This document shows positions 53,423 to 61,504 of a DNA stretch of 64,000 bases, piece after piece. The notes below the pieces were generated by a model. The model saw only the letters and a program-made list of their open reading frames with translations. It was not told where the DNA came from and searched no databases. The DNA is from CAYQVO01 sp964421085 (GTDB taxonomy: Bacteria; Bdellovibrionota_C; UBA2361; CAYQVO01), in contig CAYQVO010000012.1 of the NCBI GenBank assembly GCA_964421085.1, positions 20,942-84,941 on the forward strand, written 5' to 3'. Each line of letters begins with the position of its first letter. Positions within the stretch are counted from its first letter, which is position 1. The translations under genes and the position numbers were made by a program.

Positions 53423-54661
53423 ATGTATCAGGCAGTCCTTTCGTTTTCAGCACTTATTGCCGCGTTGGCCGCGTGTTTCCACGCTTTCAGAACTCACCGA
53501 ATCTGGCGGAGCAGGCTGCATGAGCTTGAAACCGAACTGGCCGAAGCGCGGCACGCTCTCAGGCGGCGGGGGGATCTCGCCAGCGAAGTTGCTCACGAGA
53601 TTAAGAACCCCATCACTGCAATTCTCTGCTCAGCGGAAGCGCTGGACCTCCTTATCGGCGATATGCTCGAGCCTGCGCACCGAAAGTCTCTCAAATACAT
53701 CAAAGAGTACGGAGATTATGTCCTGAGGTTGATAAGCGATTTTCTCGATTTGAGCATGCTTGAATCCAGTGTCAAAACGGCCCATCCAGGACACGTCGAC
53801 ACTGTCGCAACTGTGGAATCTGTTCTCGGTCTGCTTGAATCGTACGCGGGCGGAAGACATGTTTCACTGCGGCACGACACCACAGTTCAGAACCTGGCGG
53901 TATATGCGGATCCAAAGCATCTGAGGCAGATGCTCTTCAATGCCGTGCATAACGCGGTAAAATTCAGCAGAGAGGGTGGGGAGGTGCGCGTTGTCTGCCA
54001 GGACACCTTTCCCGGCACTGAGGTGAAGATATCAGTCAAGGATAACGGCGTCGGAATGTCTTCTGAGGACGTGAAGAGAATGTTCGACCCCTACTGGCAT
54101 GATGCTGTCCGAAAAGAGGGCGGGCACGGGCTCGGGGTTCCTCTGATAAAAGCGCTCGCCGAACTTTCCGGCGGACGCGTCAGCGTCCGAAGCGAGCTGG
54201 GAGTCGGCACCTGCTTTGATATTTATCTTCCGGGGTCATCGAGAAAGGATGCGGACGAAGGCGCTCTGAGTCTTGACGATGCAGAGAGGATTAAACCTCT
54301 GCTTGGTTATTCCTTTCTTGTGGTCGATGATGACGACGGGGCGCGGGAGTCTGCAGCCTCGTTAATCGAAGCATGGGGAGGACTTGTGGATAATGTTTCC
54401 GCGGCGGCGGACGCGGTCCGAATTCTCACACAGAAAGATTATGACGCCGTGGTGCTTGACGCCTCATCCGGCGAAACCCCGGACGATTCGATAACGGAAG
54501 TGGCGCAGGGCAATACTCACATCATCCTCACAAGCCGCAGGCCTCTAAAGAGCGAACTTCTTCAGGCGCTCCATGCAAGGCGGGTTCTCGAGAAGCCTTT
54601 TAACGGGAAAGTACTCCTTCGTTCACTGCTGGAAAGCACAAGGGGCGTTTTAAAGCATTGA
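53423..54661 (+). CDS. Hybrid histidine kinase with N-terminal membrane anchor
   Basis: 412 residues from ATG 53423; no strong ribosome binding site is seen. One hydrophobic helix (LSFSALIAALAACFHAF) is followed by a short coiled coil. HisKA has the phospho-acceptor histidine in VAHEIKNPI. A HATPase domain follows (LFNAVHNAVKF, DNGVGMSSEDV, GHGLGVPL). A C-terminal receiver has FLVVDDDDGA, Asp in VVLDASSGE, ILTSRR and VLEKPF. There is no recognisable sensor domain, so it may sense through partners. No response regulator is adjacent. Confidence 0.8.
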   Translation: MYQAVLSFSALIAALAACFHAFRTHRIWRSRLHELETELAEARHALRRRGDLASEVAHEIKNPITAILCSAEALDLLIGDMLEPAHRKSLKYIKEYGDYVLRLISDFLDLSMLESSVKTAHPGHVDTVATVESVLGLLESYAGGRHVSLRHDTTVQNLAVYADPKHLRQMLFNAVHNAVKFSREGGEVRVVCQDTFPGTEVKISVKDNGVGMSSEDVKRMFDPYWHDAVRKEGGHGLGVPLIKALAELSGGRVSVRSELGVGTCFDIYLPGSSRKDADEGALSLDDAERIKPLLGYSFLVVDDDDGARESAASLIEAWGGLVDNVSAAADAVRILTQKDYDAVVLDASSGETPDDSITEVAQGNTHIILTSRRPLKSELLQALHARRVLEKPFNGKVLLRSLLESTRGVLKH

Positions 54662-54668
54662 GTCCTTT

Positions 54669-54685
54669 GCCGCGCTTGTCGTGGC
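54669..54685 (+). repeat. Second copy of the nusG-rplK type hairpin
   Basis: GCCGCG-CTTGT-CGTGGC (one G-U pair) is nearly identical, over ~20 bases, to 27911-27930. It lies 11 bp before the ATG of the DUF59 gene. Similar placement upstream of a start suggests a small dispersed element or shared control structure. Confidence 0.4.
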
Positions 54686-54696
54686 CGAGTGAATTA

Positions 54697-55002
54697 ATGT
54701 ACCCTTATCCAATGCCGACCAGAGACCAGATAATCGAAGTCCTTAAAACAGTCAACGACCCCGAAATCTATATCGACATATGGTTTCTCGGGCTCGTTTA
54801 TGGAATCGAGATTGAAGACGGAAACGTCAATATTAAAATGACGCTTACATCCCCGATGTGTCCGCTTGGACCGGAGATGATGGACGAAGTAAAAAGGAAA
54901 GTGTCGGCGCTGGAAGGGGTGAAGTCGGTAGGTGTCGACCTGGTGTTTTCACCTCCGTGGGAACCCTCGGATGATGTGAAGGCGATGCTGGGATTGATAT
55001 AG
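54697..55002 (+). CDS. MIP18/DUF59 family protein (SufT/PaaD-like, Fe-S assembly)
   Basis: 101 residues from ATG 54697. It contains VNDPEIYIDIWFLGLVYGIE and LTSPMCPLGPEMMDEVKRKV, the conserved DPEI-x(n)-GL-x-Y and T-x-x-x-CP motifs of the family, with the conserved cysteine. These small cytoplasmic proteins help mature Fe-S proteins. There is no suf gene nearby. It begins 35 bp after the hybrid kinase. Confidence 0.85.
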   Translation: MYPYPMPTRDQIIEVLKTVNDPEIYIDIWFLGLVYGIEIEDGNVNIKMTLTSPMCPLGPEMMDEVKRKVSALEGVKSVGVDLVFSPPWEPSDDVKAMLGLI

Positions 55003-55009
55003 CCTTCCG

Positions 55010-55753
55010 TCAGACCCCATGCACATACAGTACCGTCTTTCTCGCATCCTCGACATGAATCTCCCTGTCTGCCAGCGCGGGAACCGGGAAGCTGTTTATC
55101 AGAAGCATGCCTCCTTTCTTCATCTCGCCCCGGCACTTTTCCCACAAATCCGCCATCGGCGGCGGAGCAAGGAAAGCGTACACATAGTCGTATGAGCGTA
55201 AATCAAGCTTCCAGAAATCGGCAAAAGCGATCTCAATACGGCCCCCGGAGAAGAATCCGCGCACTTTGGAAACGAGAAAGGGCAATGGACTTATTTCAAC
55301 TCCTGCAAACCGCCCGAGAGGCCTCTTTTTCGCGAGAAATACAAGGAGCGATCCAAAGCCGCAGCCGAGATCCACGAAGCTGAAAGGTTCATTCTCGGGG
55401 AGCTGCTCCAGTATCACCTCATACATGGGGAGACTCGTCGGATAAAACGGGACGCGCGTCCAGAATGTCGGGATATAAACAAGAAGGAGAGCAAGCGCAG
55501 CAGCGACTATAATCCATGAAGGAATCTGAAAAACCGTGAGGGCCGGACCGAGAAGGGGCACTGCAAGGTTGAAAATCTGCCAGGGCTTTGAAAGCCGCAT
55601 CGCCCTGGCGCAGGCGAATGCGACGATCGAATGCGCCAGGATCTGTGCGGGCGGAGCAGAGATGAAATTCCCCGCGAGCAGAGCTGCTGCAAATCCAATC
55701 GCCTGGGCCGCGAGAGACCAGAGAAAGAAAGAGACTGGTTTTGGAAGGTTCAT
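55010..55753 (-). CDS. Membrane-anchored class I SAM methyltransferase
   Basis: 247 residues. Three or four hydrophobic helices occupy the first ~95 residues (FFLWSLAAQAIGFAAALLAG, then WIIVAAALALLLVYIPTF). A Rossmann methyltransferase follows: motif I FVDLGCGFGSLLVFLA, acidic residue in FAGVEISPLPF, and motif IV region YDYVYAFLAPPPM. It is 9 bp downstream of the DnaJ-like gene on the same strand and may be co-transcribed. The substrate is unknown; a lipid or quinone-like acceptor is possible given the membrane anchor. Confidence 0.7.
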   Translation of the reverse strand: MNLPKPVSFFLWSLAAQAIGFAAALLAGNFISAPPAQILAHSIVAFACARAMRLSKPWQIFNLAVPLLGPALTVFQIPSWIIVAAALALLLVYIPTFWTRVPFYPTSLPMYEVILEQLPENEPFSFVDLGCGFGSLLVFLAKKRPLGRFAGVEISPLPFLVSKVRGFFSGGRIEIAFADFWKLDLRSYDYVYAFLAPPPMADLWEKCRGEMKKGGMLLINSFPVPALADREIHVEDARKTVLYVHGV

Positions 55754-55762
55754 TTGACGCGG

Positions 55763-56797
55763 TTATGTTTGAAGAAGTATTTCAGGAAGATCGGCCCGCA
55801 CTGAACGTTCATAATATTCCTCGAGCGCGCCTGCCTTGTCTCCGATTCCCACAGCCAGCGATGATTCAGGAATCTTAATCAGAATCCGGTAAAAAATATC
55901 GCCCCGCTCGCCGTCCTTTGTCTGAATTCCCGCTTCTTTTACACGAATCTCCGCCCCGCTCTGCGTGCCCTGAGGAATTTTAATCATCGTCGACCCATCG
56001 ACAGCGGGAACCTTTATGGTTGCGCCGCTTACTGCTTCTTTGACTGTCACCGGGATATCGACAACAAGTCCTTTCGACTGAATGTTCATGAAGGGATGGT
56101 AGCTCAGTCTTGCGATGAGAATGAGATCTTCTTCCAGTCTCCCGCGTGACGGAATGTGAATTACACTTCCAGTGCGGACTCCGGAGGGGATGGAGACGGA
56201 AATCTTCCGCACACCTTCAGGTTCTGAGACCTCAATGGTTTTCTTGAGACCGGTAATAGCTTCGGTGACGGTGAGCGAAACTTCAATTACGGAGATCTTC
56301 TTCCCGAACGACTCCCGGACCTTTCCCGGGATGTGAAGCGCTTTCCGGACCCCGGCATTGAAGCCGGCAGCACGTTCCCTGATCCAGGCCAAGCCTTTAC
56401 CAAGCTTTTTTCCGGCAAGAGCTGACAGCCCGGCATCTCTTCGCCGATCCCGCCGTATGGCTTCCGCCTGTGCGGCCCGCTCCTGTTCCCGGCGGATTTT
56501 CCGGTGCAGAGCTTCATATTTCTCGCGAGCTGAAGGTCCTGCTCTCTGCTGTTGAGTCCGATAGGCCGCATGAGCATAGCCGCGGGTAAACTTTTCAAGC
56601 TCGAGATCGTATGCGGAGCGTTTGCCCGCATCGCCCAGGACAGAATACGCATGGGCAATGGCCTTGAACCGCTCGCCTGACATCTCCCCGGGATTGACGT
56701 CCGGGTGGTACCTTCGAGCCAGGATACGGTATGCCCGCCTTAATTCGTCCTGTGTCGCGGACTGTCTGACCCCTAATATCTGGTAATAGTTCTCCAT
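55763..56797 (-). CDS. DnaJ-like co-chaperone without zinc finger (CbpA-like)
   Basis: 344 residues from ATG 56797. The J domain spans 1-70 with YYQILGVRQSATQDELRRAY and the HPD tripeptide in RRYHPDVNPG. A basic, Arg-rich linker (residues ~95-150) takes the place of the Gly/Phe-rich region, and no CxxCxGxG repeats are present. Two DnaJ C-terminal beta domains follow (VSIPSGVRTGSVIHIPSRGR, then VKVPAVDGSTMIKIPQGTQS adjusted for local variation). It would stimulate a DnaK ATPase. The C-terminus adds ~40 residues. Confidence 0.85.
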   Translation of the reverse strand: MENYYQILGVRQSATQDELRRAYRILARRYHPDVNPGEMSGERFKAIAHAYSVLGDAGKRSAYDLELEKFTRGYAHAAYRTQQQRAGPSAREKYEALHRKIRREQERAAQAEAIRRDRRRDAGLSALAGKKLGKGLAWIRERAAGFNAGVRKALHIPGKVRESFGKKISVIEVSLTVTEAITGLKKTIEVSEPEGVRKISVSIPSGVRTGSVIHIPSRGRLEEDLILIARLSYHPFMNIQSKGLVVDIPVTVKEAVSGATIKVPAVDGSTMIKIPQGTQSGAEIRVKEAGIQTKDGERGDIFYRILIKIPESSLAVGIGDKAGALEEYYERSVRADLPEILLQT

Positions 56798-56980
56798 ACT
56801 TACTCGTACCGGGCAGGCTTCAATCAAAAAACTATTGCGTTGAAGCCCTTTCTGCAACTAGAAAGATAGGGTGCAGTTGGTTTAAGTAGTTTGTAGTAAT
56901 ATCACCCCGCGGCCTGACACACGCCAGGATGGCAAATGCCGGGACCGCTGCCCCCTTAAAGGGGCTGTAATGGAGTTCGC

Positions 56981-57634
56981 TTGTTCTGCCCGAAACGAAA
57001 ACCTCTTTCTCCTGGCTGGCTCAGGTTTGCTGAAGCCGTCGTAAATAAAGCCGGAATTGTTGATGACGACACTGCCGAGGTCCTCATCAACGCCTTTGCT
57101 GCTGTCCCCAGGGATAAGTTCGTGGCCCAGGCCTTTGACAGAAGGGCGCTGGAGGATACAGCCCTTCCCATCGGGTACGGCCAGACAATCTCAAAACCTT
57201 CTACTGTGGCACGAATGCTCGGGATCATAGGATTGCGCCCAGGGCTTCGCGTCCTTGAGGTTGGCTGCGGTTCGGGGTACTGCAGCGCTCTGATGGCAGC
57301 AGCAGGGGCCCAGGTGTTTGCAGTCGAGTATGTAGGTCTTCTGGCTCAAAAGACCCGGAAGCTTCTCGATGCACTGAGCTTCCAGAATATCCTGATAAGG
57401 AGCGGAGATGGACGCCGCGGCTGGGCCGAGCACTCCCCGTTTGACGCGATTATCGTTTCAGCAGCGTTCGAAACAATCGAGCCCGAACTGGTTTCTCAGC
57501 TGAAAAATCCAGGCGGACGAATGGTGGCGCCGGTCGGCGACAACAAAGGACAGATTCTCACTCTCTGGGAGGCGAAAGGAGGCGGAGTCACCCTTTATCA
57601 GCTTGAGCCGTGCAACTTCGTCGAAGGGCAGTGA
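56981..57634 (+). CDS. pcm: Protein-L-isoaspartate O-methyltransferase
   Basis: 217 residues from TTG 56981 with GGAG five bases upstream. Conserved parts are AFAAVPRDKFV, ALPIGYGQTISKPSTVARML, motif I VLEVGCGSGYCSALMA, and the PCMT signature in DAIIVSAAFETIEPELVSQL. It repairs damaged isoaspartyl residues with SAM. The GTG of the next gene overlaps its TGA stop, the conserved pcm-nlpD arrangement. surE and rpoS are absent. Confidence 0.9.
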   Translation: MFCPKRKPLSPGWLRFAEAVVNKAGIVDDDTAEVLINAFAAVPRDKFVAQAFDRRALEDTALPIGYGQTISKPSTVARMLGIIGLRPGLRVLEVGCGSGYCSALMAAAGAQVFAVEYVGLLAQKTRKLLDALSFQNILIRSGDGRRGWAEHSPFDAIIVSAAFETIEPELVSQLKNPGGRMVAPVGDNKGQILTLWEAKGGGVTLYQLEPCNFVEGQ

Positions 57635-58338
57635 AGCCGAAGTGTTTGCCATTTTTCTGCCGGCTATTTTTCCGGATTGTGTCCGGACTCGTCGCTTGTC
57701 TCCTTATTACTGCGTGCAGCAGTATGTTTCGCTCTGCCTATTACACCGACTATACGGTTAAGAAAGGCGACACTCTTACAAGAATCGCCGAGCGTTATGG
57801 CGTCACACTTCAGGATGTGATGGAGGCAAACGACATTGAAGACCCGAACGAGATAGAAATCGGCCGGAAGCTCCGCGTTCCCCTCCGGGCGTCGAAAACG
57901 GGGAAGGCTCAGACAAAGTTCATCCTCGGCGTATCGAAAAAATACATCGGGAATCTCGACTGGCCGGTAACGTCGACGCACATCAGTTCCCCTTTTGGGT
58001 GGCGAAACGCGCGCTTTCATGAAGGCATCGACATAAAAGCTGATTATGGAGAAAAAATACGCGCGGCAAACAGCGGCACTGTCCTTTTCAGCAGCGATGG
58101 GTTCTCCGGATATGGAAATCTTCTCGTGATAAAAAGCGATGACTCCGTTCTGATGACCATGTACGGACACGCGCAGAAACTCCTTGTCGTGCGCGGGCAG
58201 CGCGTAATGCGAGGCGACTTCATAGGGGAGGTGGGCTCAACCGGGCGTTCAAACGGCCCGCATCTTCATTTCGAAGTGCGCGTCAGAAACACTGCGGGGA
58301 GATATATCGCAGTCGATCCGCTCGCGTTTTTCAGGTGA
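57631..58338 (+). CDS. nlpD: LysM/M23-domain lipoprotein, NlpD-like
   Basis: 235 residues from GTG 57631, which overlaps the pcm stop (GTGA) and has AAGGG upstream. The signal ends in a lipobox (LLITAC). A LysM domain reads YTVKKGDTLTRIAERYGVTL. The C-terminal M23/LytM domain has SSPFGWRNARFHEGIDIKAD and NGPHLHFEVRV. Both the H-x-x-x-D (HEGID) and H-x-H (HLH) zinc motifs are present, so it could be an active peptidase, unlike E. coli NlpD, which activates amidases. It probably acts in the periplasm on septal peptidoglycan. Confidence 0.85.
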   Translation: MKPKCLPFFCRLFFRIVSGLVACLLITACSSMFRSAYYTDYTVKKGDTLTRIAERYGVTLQDVMEANDIEDPNEIEIGRKLRVPLRASKTGKAQTKFILGVSKKYIGNLDWPVTSTHISSPFGWRNARFHEGIDIKADYGEKIRAANSGTVLFSSDGFSGYGNLLVIKSDDSVLMTMYGHAQKLLVVRGQRVMRGDFIGEVGSTGRSNGPHLHFEVRVRNTAGRYIAVDPLAFFR

Positions 58339-58557
58339 AATCGAGTCCTTCCTCGCAGGTGAATACCACTGAAAAAGTCGCAGTCCCTGTCCTTCAAAAG
58401 CGTTCAATGACTGGCTTGGTCACTTTCTTTGAATTCCTGATTTATTCAAGGTTACCTCATTTCCCGCCGTTGAGAAAACAGGGCGTCCGGGTCCTGATTT
58501 GCGTTTTTTTGTGCGGTTTTACCTATCGCCAAAAATGATGTAATTTATCACTCCTGC

Positions 58558-58631
58558 GCCCTCGTAGCTCAGTCGGATAGAGCACATGTTTCCTAAACAT
58601 GGGGTCGTGCGTTCGAGTCGCGCCGGGGGCG
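58558..58631 (+). tRNA. tRNA-Arg (anticodon CCT)
   Basis: 74 nt. Acceptor arm GCCCTCG pairs with CGGGGGC (one T-G pair). The D-arm region is AGCTCAGTCGGATAGAGC. The anticodon stem CATGT/ACATG encloses the loop TTCCTAA, with anticodon CCT at 58592-58594. The T arm is GTGCG-TTCGAGT-CGCGC. Discriminator G; CCA is not encoded. It reads AGG codons. The cloverleaf is complete. It marks the left edge of an accessory region. Confidence 0.93.
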
Positions 58632-59043
58632 TGCCGGATTTTCGATCACTACCGAAAGATGCCTGCCCGACGCAGCACTCGCGTTTAGCGAGGCGAAGTC
58701 GGGTTCGAGTCGTCTCGGGGGCGTCAGCGTTTTCCACTCGTATTGCTCGATGCGCGGTACGGGAAAGGTTCGGCACGACGGGCAGATCGAAGCGGGCGAA
58801 AGGAGAAGAGCGAGAACGCAGTTCCTTGTCGCCTGATTGTTGCGTCAAACAGCGGCAACTCAGCGCGCAAAATTCTTCTCTTCAAACCGCTTGAGCGAGC
58901 TTCAACCTGATCACCAGGTATCAAAACATTTTTGACTTTTCCTGTTTTCACCCAATTTCGGGCATTCGTTCCTGCCTTGCATAGTTGCTTAGCATGCCTC
59001 AGTTGTTAAAATCATATCTTCAGCAATTACCTGTGGAGTATTT
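58632..59043. other. Non-coding stretch at the start of the accessory region
   Basis: 412 bp with no supported gene. It holds the partial tRNA copy (58703-58723). AT content rises after about 58880 (AAAACATTTTTGACTTTTCC). An imperfect dyad CCTG-ATCAC-CAGG lies near 58906-58918. It may contain the promoter for the P-loop gene at 59044. Confidence 0.5.
58703..58723 (+). repeat. Imperfect direct repeat of the tRNA-Arg 3' end (candidate att site)
   Basis: GTTCGAGTCGTCTCGGGGGCG matches the tRNA 3' end (58611-58631) at 18 of 21 positions; the three mismatches are contiguous. The flanking bases do not fold into a second tRNA. Partial tRNA 3' copies are left by site-specific integration at tRNA genes. 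No integrase is visible in this window. Confidence 0.5.
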
Positions 59044-59784
59044 GTGATTCATACATCAGGGCACCCGCTTGAAGAGATTCCAGGAACAGATGGAGCAGGG
59101 CAGGATCCAGAGTGGTCCATATTTGCCAACCTCGAACCACTTCCCCTTTTGCCGGCTGGAGATGCTTTGGAAATATTTTTTGGTCAGCATTTAGCTCCTG
59201 CAGTCCAAGAACTGAAAGAGGGCGGCGGTAGAAAACAATTCGTGACCGTGGTCAACGGCTATCAATTTACCGGGAAATCTCACTTTGCAAATGTCCTGGG
59301 AGAGATTCTTCGGGACCGGTTACCGTTTGAAGTCGCCGTGCTCCCATTGGAATTGGGTGCGCGCCGAGACACTGATGAGCTGAAACGAAGAGTAGCTGCA
59401 GTTGAGGAAGCAATTTCGCAGGGAGTACCCGTCGTAATCATCGAAGGTGCCGATTCTTTTAATCATTGCACAATGAATGGAATTGAATTCGATTGTGTTC
59501 TGGATCTGACTGCTGACAGACCCACGCGTTGGCGTAATTATCTTCAAAGATGCGTCTCGGAGGATTCAACATTTAGCAGAGCCGTAGCATGCTTCAGAAA
59601 GATTTCTCCATTTATATGTCCGATCATCGCACTAGACAGAGCCATGCGCGAACCAGAATATGCCGGCAAAAGCATGTGCCCTCTTTCTCCCTGGAGCACC
59701 TTGTATATTGACAATAGCAGAAAGCATCGCTTGAGCGACGCAGAGTTTGCTTCAATTCTTGACGCAACACTCCTCTTACAATGA
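59044..59784 (+). CDS. P-loop NTPase/kinase-like protein of unknown function
   Basis: 246 residues from GTG 59044 with GGAG upstream. A Walker A motif lies in VVNGYQFTGKSHFANVLGEI (GYQFTGKS). Later regions VPVVIIEGADSF and FDCVLDLTADRPTRWRNYLQ are laid out like uridine kinase/phosphoribulokinase-type P-loop kinases: a hydrophobic strand ending E-G, then a D-x-x-L-D-L strand and an Arg-rich lid. The substrate is not recognised. It is the first gene after the tRNA and is followed by an insertion sequence. Confidence 0.55.
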   Translation: MIHTSGHPLEEIPGTDGAGQDPEWSIFANLEPLPLLPAGDALEIFFGQHLAPAVQELKEGGGRKQFVTVVNGYQFTGKSHFANVLGEILRDRLPFEVAVLPLELGARRDTDELKRRVAAVEEAISQGVPVVIIEGADSFNHCTMNGIEFDCVLDLTADRPTRWRNYLQRCVSEDSTFSRAVACFRKISPFICPIIALDRAMREPEYAGKSMCPLSPWSTLYIDNSRKHRLSDAEFASILDATLLLQ

Positions 59785-59833
59785 CTGGGAGTTATTTTGA
59801 GACAATAAAGCAGGATTATCAGAAGCAAGGAGA

Positions 59834-59854
59834 GAGGCTGCCCCATTAATCGTC
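59834..59854 (+). repeat. 21-bp direct repeat, copy 1 (IS end)
   Basis: GAGGCTGCCCCATTAATCGTC, at the orfB end of the IS, is repeated exactly at 62685-62705 in the same orientation. The sequences diverge immediately after the 21 bp. Confidence 0.85.
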
Positions 59855-60595
59855 CTTGATTCTGAGATTGGTGAAGTAATGGAGGTGCTGAAAAAGCGCC
59901 TCTATTAGTTCAGCAAGCGTCTCGAAGCGTTCAGGGTCCCCGAACTCGACTTTGAAGCGACCGAAGAACGACTCCTGGGAGCCGTTTCGCCATGGGGATG
60001 ATTTGGGAGACATCGAGACCTTCACTCCCTGTGCTTGAAACCACGACGCAATTTCGTATGAATCGTACTCACTGCCCTGATCCGAATGAAACCATTCGGG
60101 AAGTCGTCCCGCCCGGGCAATCGCATGCACCACGGCTTGCTTGACGAATGCCGCGTCGTGAGAGAGCGATATGTTGAAGCCAGGCGGAACCCAGCTGAAC
60201 AAATCGAGAACCGTGGCAAGATACACCCAGACTCCGTGCCACGCGATGAACGTGAAGTCGCTCACCCAGACAACATCCGGCGCACAGGGGCTCATTCGAG
60301 AAAGAATATCCGGATATGGCGCTGCCTCTCGACCAACATCTTGAGGCTTCCGCGGGGCCTTTGCCCGGCGGGCGGGCTTCAAGCCAAACTTGCGCATCAC
60401 TCGCGCTGCACGCTTCGCGTTGATCCCGAGCGTAAGGGCGATTCTTCGATACCCATAGCCGGGATGCACCTCCATCACCCGCTCGATCTCATGGCGAAGT
60501 TCCTCGTCGCGTTCCGGTAATTTCTTTCGGTAGTACAGGCTTGCGCGAGAGACCCCAAGCCTTCGTGCCGCTGCGCTCTTATTGCCGGCGCCCAT
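59846..60595 (-). CDS. IS3-family transposase OrfB (rve/DDE integrase)
   Basis: 249 residues from the ATG; the frame is open further upstream to the slippery run (KKIGAAMGAGNKS). It has the HTH_21 region (PGYGYRRIALTLGINAKRAA) and a DDE core: Asp in WVSDFTFIAW, Asp in FHSDQGSEYDSYE, and Glu in NGSQESFFGRFK. It ends in LHYFTNLRIKDD, where relatives usually continue to R-x-H-x-x-L, so the C-terminus may be shortened by a few residues. It would be made as an OrfAB fusion by -1 frameshifting, but OrfA is broken. Confidence 0.85.
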   Translation of the reverse strand: MGAGNKSAAARRLGVSRASLYYRKKLPERDEELRHEIERVMEVHPGYGYRRIALTLGINAKRAARVMRKFGLKPARRAKAPRKPQDVGREAAPYPDILSRMSPCAPDVVWVSDFTFIAWHGVWVYLATVLDLFSWVPPGFNISLSHDAAFVKQAVVHAIARAGRLPEWFHSDQGSEYDSYEIASWFQAQGVKVSMSPKSSPWRNGSQESFFGRFKVEFGDPERFETLAELIEALFQHLHYFTNLRIKDD

Positions 60596-60851
60596 CGCGG
60601 CGCCGATTTTTTTTATCCAGCTCAGCTTCGTAGGTCAGCCGGCCTATGATCCTCAACAGCGCTTCGTTCTCTCGCTTCAGACGCGAGATCTCCAAAATTT
60701 GAGGCCCTTCTCCCTGCGCCTCCCTCTCAAGCCAGGTACGGATCGTAAGTTCGTTTATTCCTTACTCATTGGCAACCTGCGACACCTTCACGCCCCTCCG
60801 TATCTTGCCGAGCACTTCCGCGCGAATCTCTGACGAATACCTCTTTCCCAT
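60579..60851 (-). pseudogene. IS3-family transposase OrfA with in-frame stop
   Basis: From ATG 60851 the frame reads MGKRYSSEIRAEVLGKIRRG, then VKVSQVANE, and hits TAA at codon 30. It resumes GINELTIRTWLEREAQGEGP, then SRLKRENEALLRIIGRLTYE. This is the HTH and leucine-zipper of OrfA. The stop replaces a residue normally Tyr (N-E-Y-G-I type). The end overlaps orfB through an A8 slippery tract. The element cannot transpose unaided. Confidence 0.75.
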
Positions 60852-60978
60852 AGACACCCTCTAACAAATTGAGTAGCCAGTGTCTAAATTACGGGGTTCA
60901 CATCATGCCCCTTGGATCGACGGTGAGCTTCGAAAAAGCCTCTACTCGACGAATCCCATTGAGTCGCTCTGATCAGTT

Positions 60979-61170
60979 GTGAGAGGAATGATAAGGCGCA
61001 TCAAGAATTGGCGTTCGCAGGAATCGCAGCAACCGCTCCGCCGGATCACCTCTGCAATTCTTCAGCACAAGAAGACGGCAATGAGAAAGCTTCGAGGTCA
61101 GAATCAAAAAACCGCGCTCATCACAGCATTGGGTGCAGTGGTTGACGAGATCAAGAAGGCAGCATGGTAA
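60979..61170 (+). CDS. Small basic ORF, 63 aa
   Basis: Starts GTG 60979 or ATG 60988. The protein is strongly basic and helical (MIRRIKNWRSQESQQPLRRI, then KKTAMRKLRGQNQKTALITA). Its stop overlaps the next ORF start (ATGGTAA, 61164-61170), which argues for a real coupled pair. No family is recognised. It lies between the IS and the AAA+ ATPase gene. Confidence 0.4.
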   Translation: MRGMIRRIKNWRSQESQQPLRRITSAILQHKKTAMRKLRGQNQKTALITALGAVVDEIKKAAW

Positions 61171-61349
61171 TGAGCAGGTCCACCGTTTCAAATTCTAACG
61201 GGAATCGGGACATCTTCGGAGAAACAGTTGGACCATTCATTGATGTCATACAGAGTGCAGCTCCACACATGGAACCGGGAGAAATACGTCTGGTCATGGA
61301 GAGAATAGGAAAATTCGAAGTTGCAGCGCAAAAACAATGCTCTATTTAA
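61164..61349 (+). CDS. Small ORF, 61 aa, coupled to the preceding one
   Basis: ATG 61164 overlaps the preceding stop by seven bases. The translation (NRDIFGETVGPFIDVIQSAA, then EPGEIRLVMERIGKFEVAAQ) is soluble with two probable helices. No family is recognised. It ends ~150 bp before the ATPase gene. The overlap and shared strand suggest a short operon, but there is no independent evidence of expression. Confidence 0.4.
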   Translation: MVMSRSTVSNSNGNRDIFGETVGPFIDVIQSAAPHMEPGEIRLVMERIGKFEVAAQKQCSI

Positions 61350-61504
61350 GTGTCATCACACTAACTTGCCAATATGCATCTAGCTTTTGCCGCATCTTTT
61401 GTTTCTCTTCGTTGTAAACTTGTGTTAGTGTCATTCAAACGCAATATCTACTATGACTTAGGTGGTGTGCAAGGGACTAATGAAATTTTGGAAGCAGGTG
61501 GTCT

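Larger units (their letters stand above)
59834..60902 (-). mobile_element. IS3-family insertion sequence, inactive
   Basis: The element contains orfA (60579-60851) and orfB (59846-60595) on the minus strand with an eight-A slippery run at the junction (T8 at 60607-60614 on the plus strand). The outer ends read GAGGCTGCCCCATTAATCGT (orfB side) and TGTGAACCCCGTAATTTAGA (orfA side, minus strand) and share the CCCC core of weak terminal inverted repeats. orfA has an in-frame stop at codon 30. I could not identify a target duplication. The boundaries are approximate. Confidence 0.75.

Noticed and set aside
58335..58538. 67-codon ORF overlapping the nlpD stop (GTGA)
   Set aside because: No family, no hydrophobic or helical logic, and a composition unlike neighbouring genes; the overlap alone is not enough.
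58640..58725. A second tRNA downstream of tRNA-Arg
   Set aside because: Only the 3' 21 bp resemble a tRNA; no D-arm, anticodon arm or matching acceptor strand can be formed.
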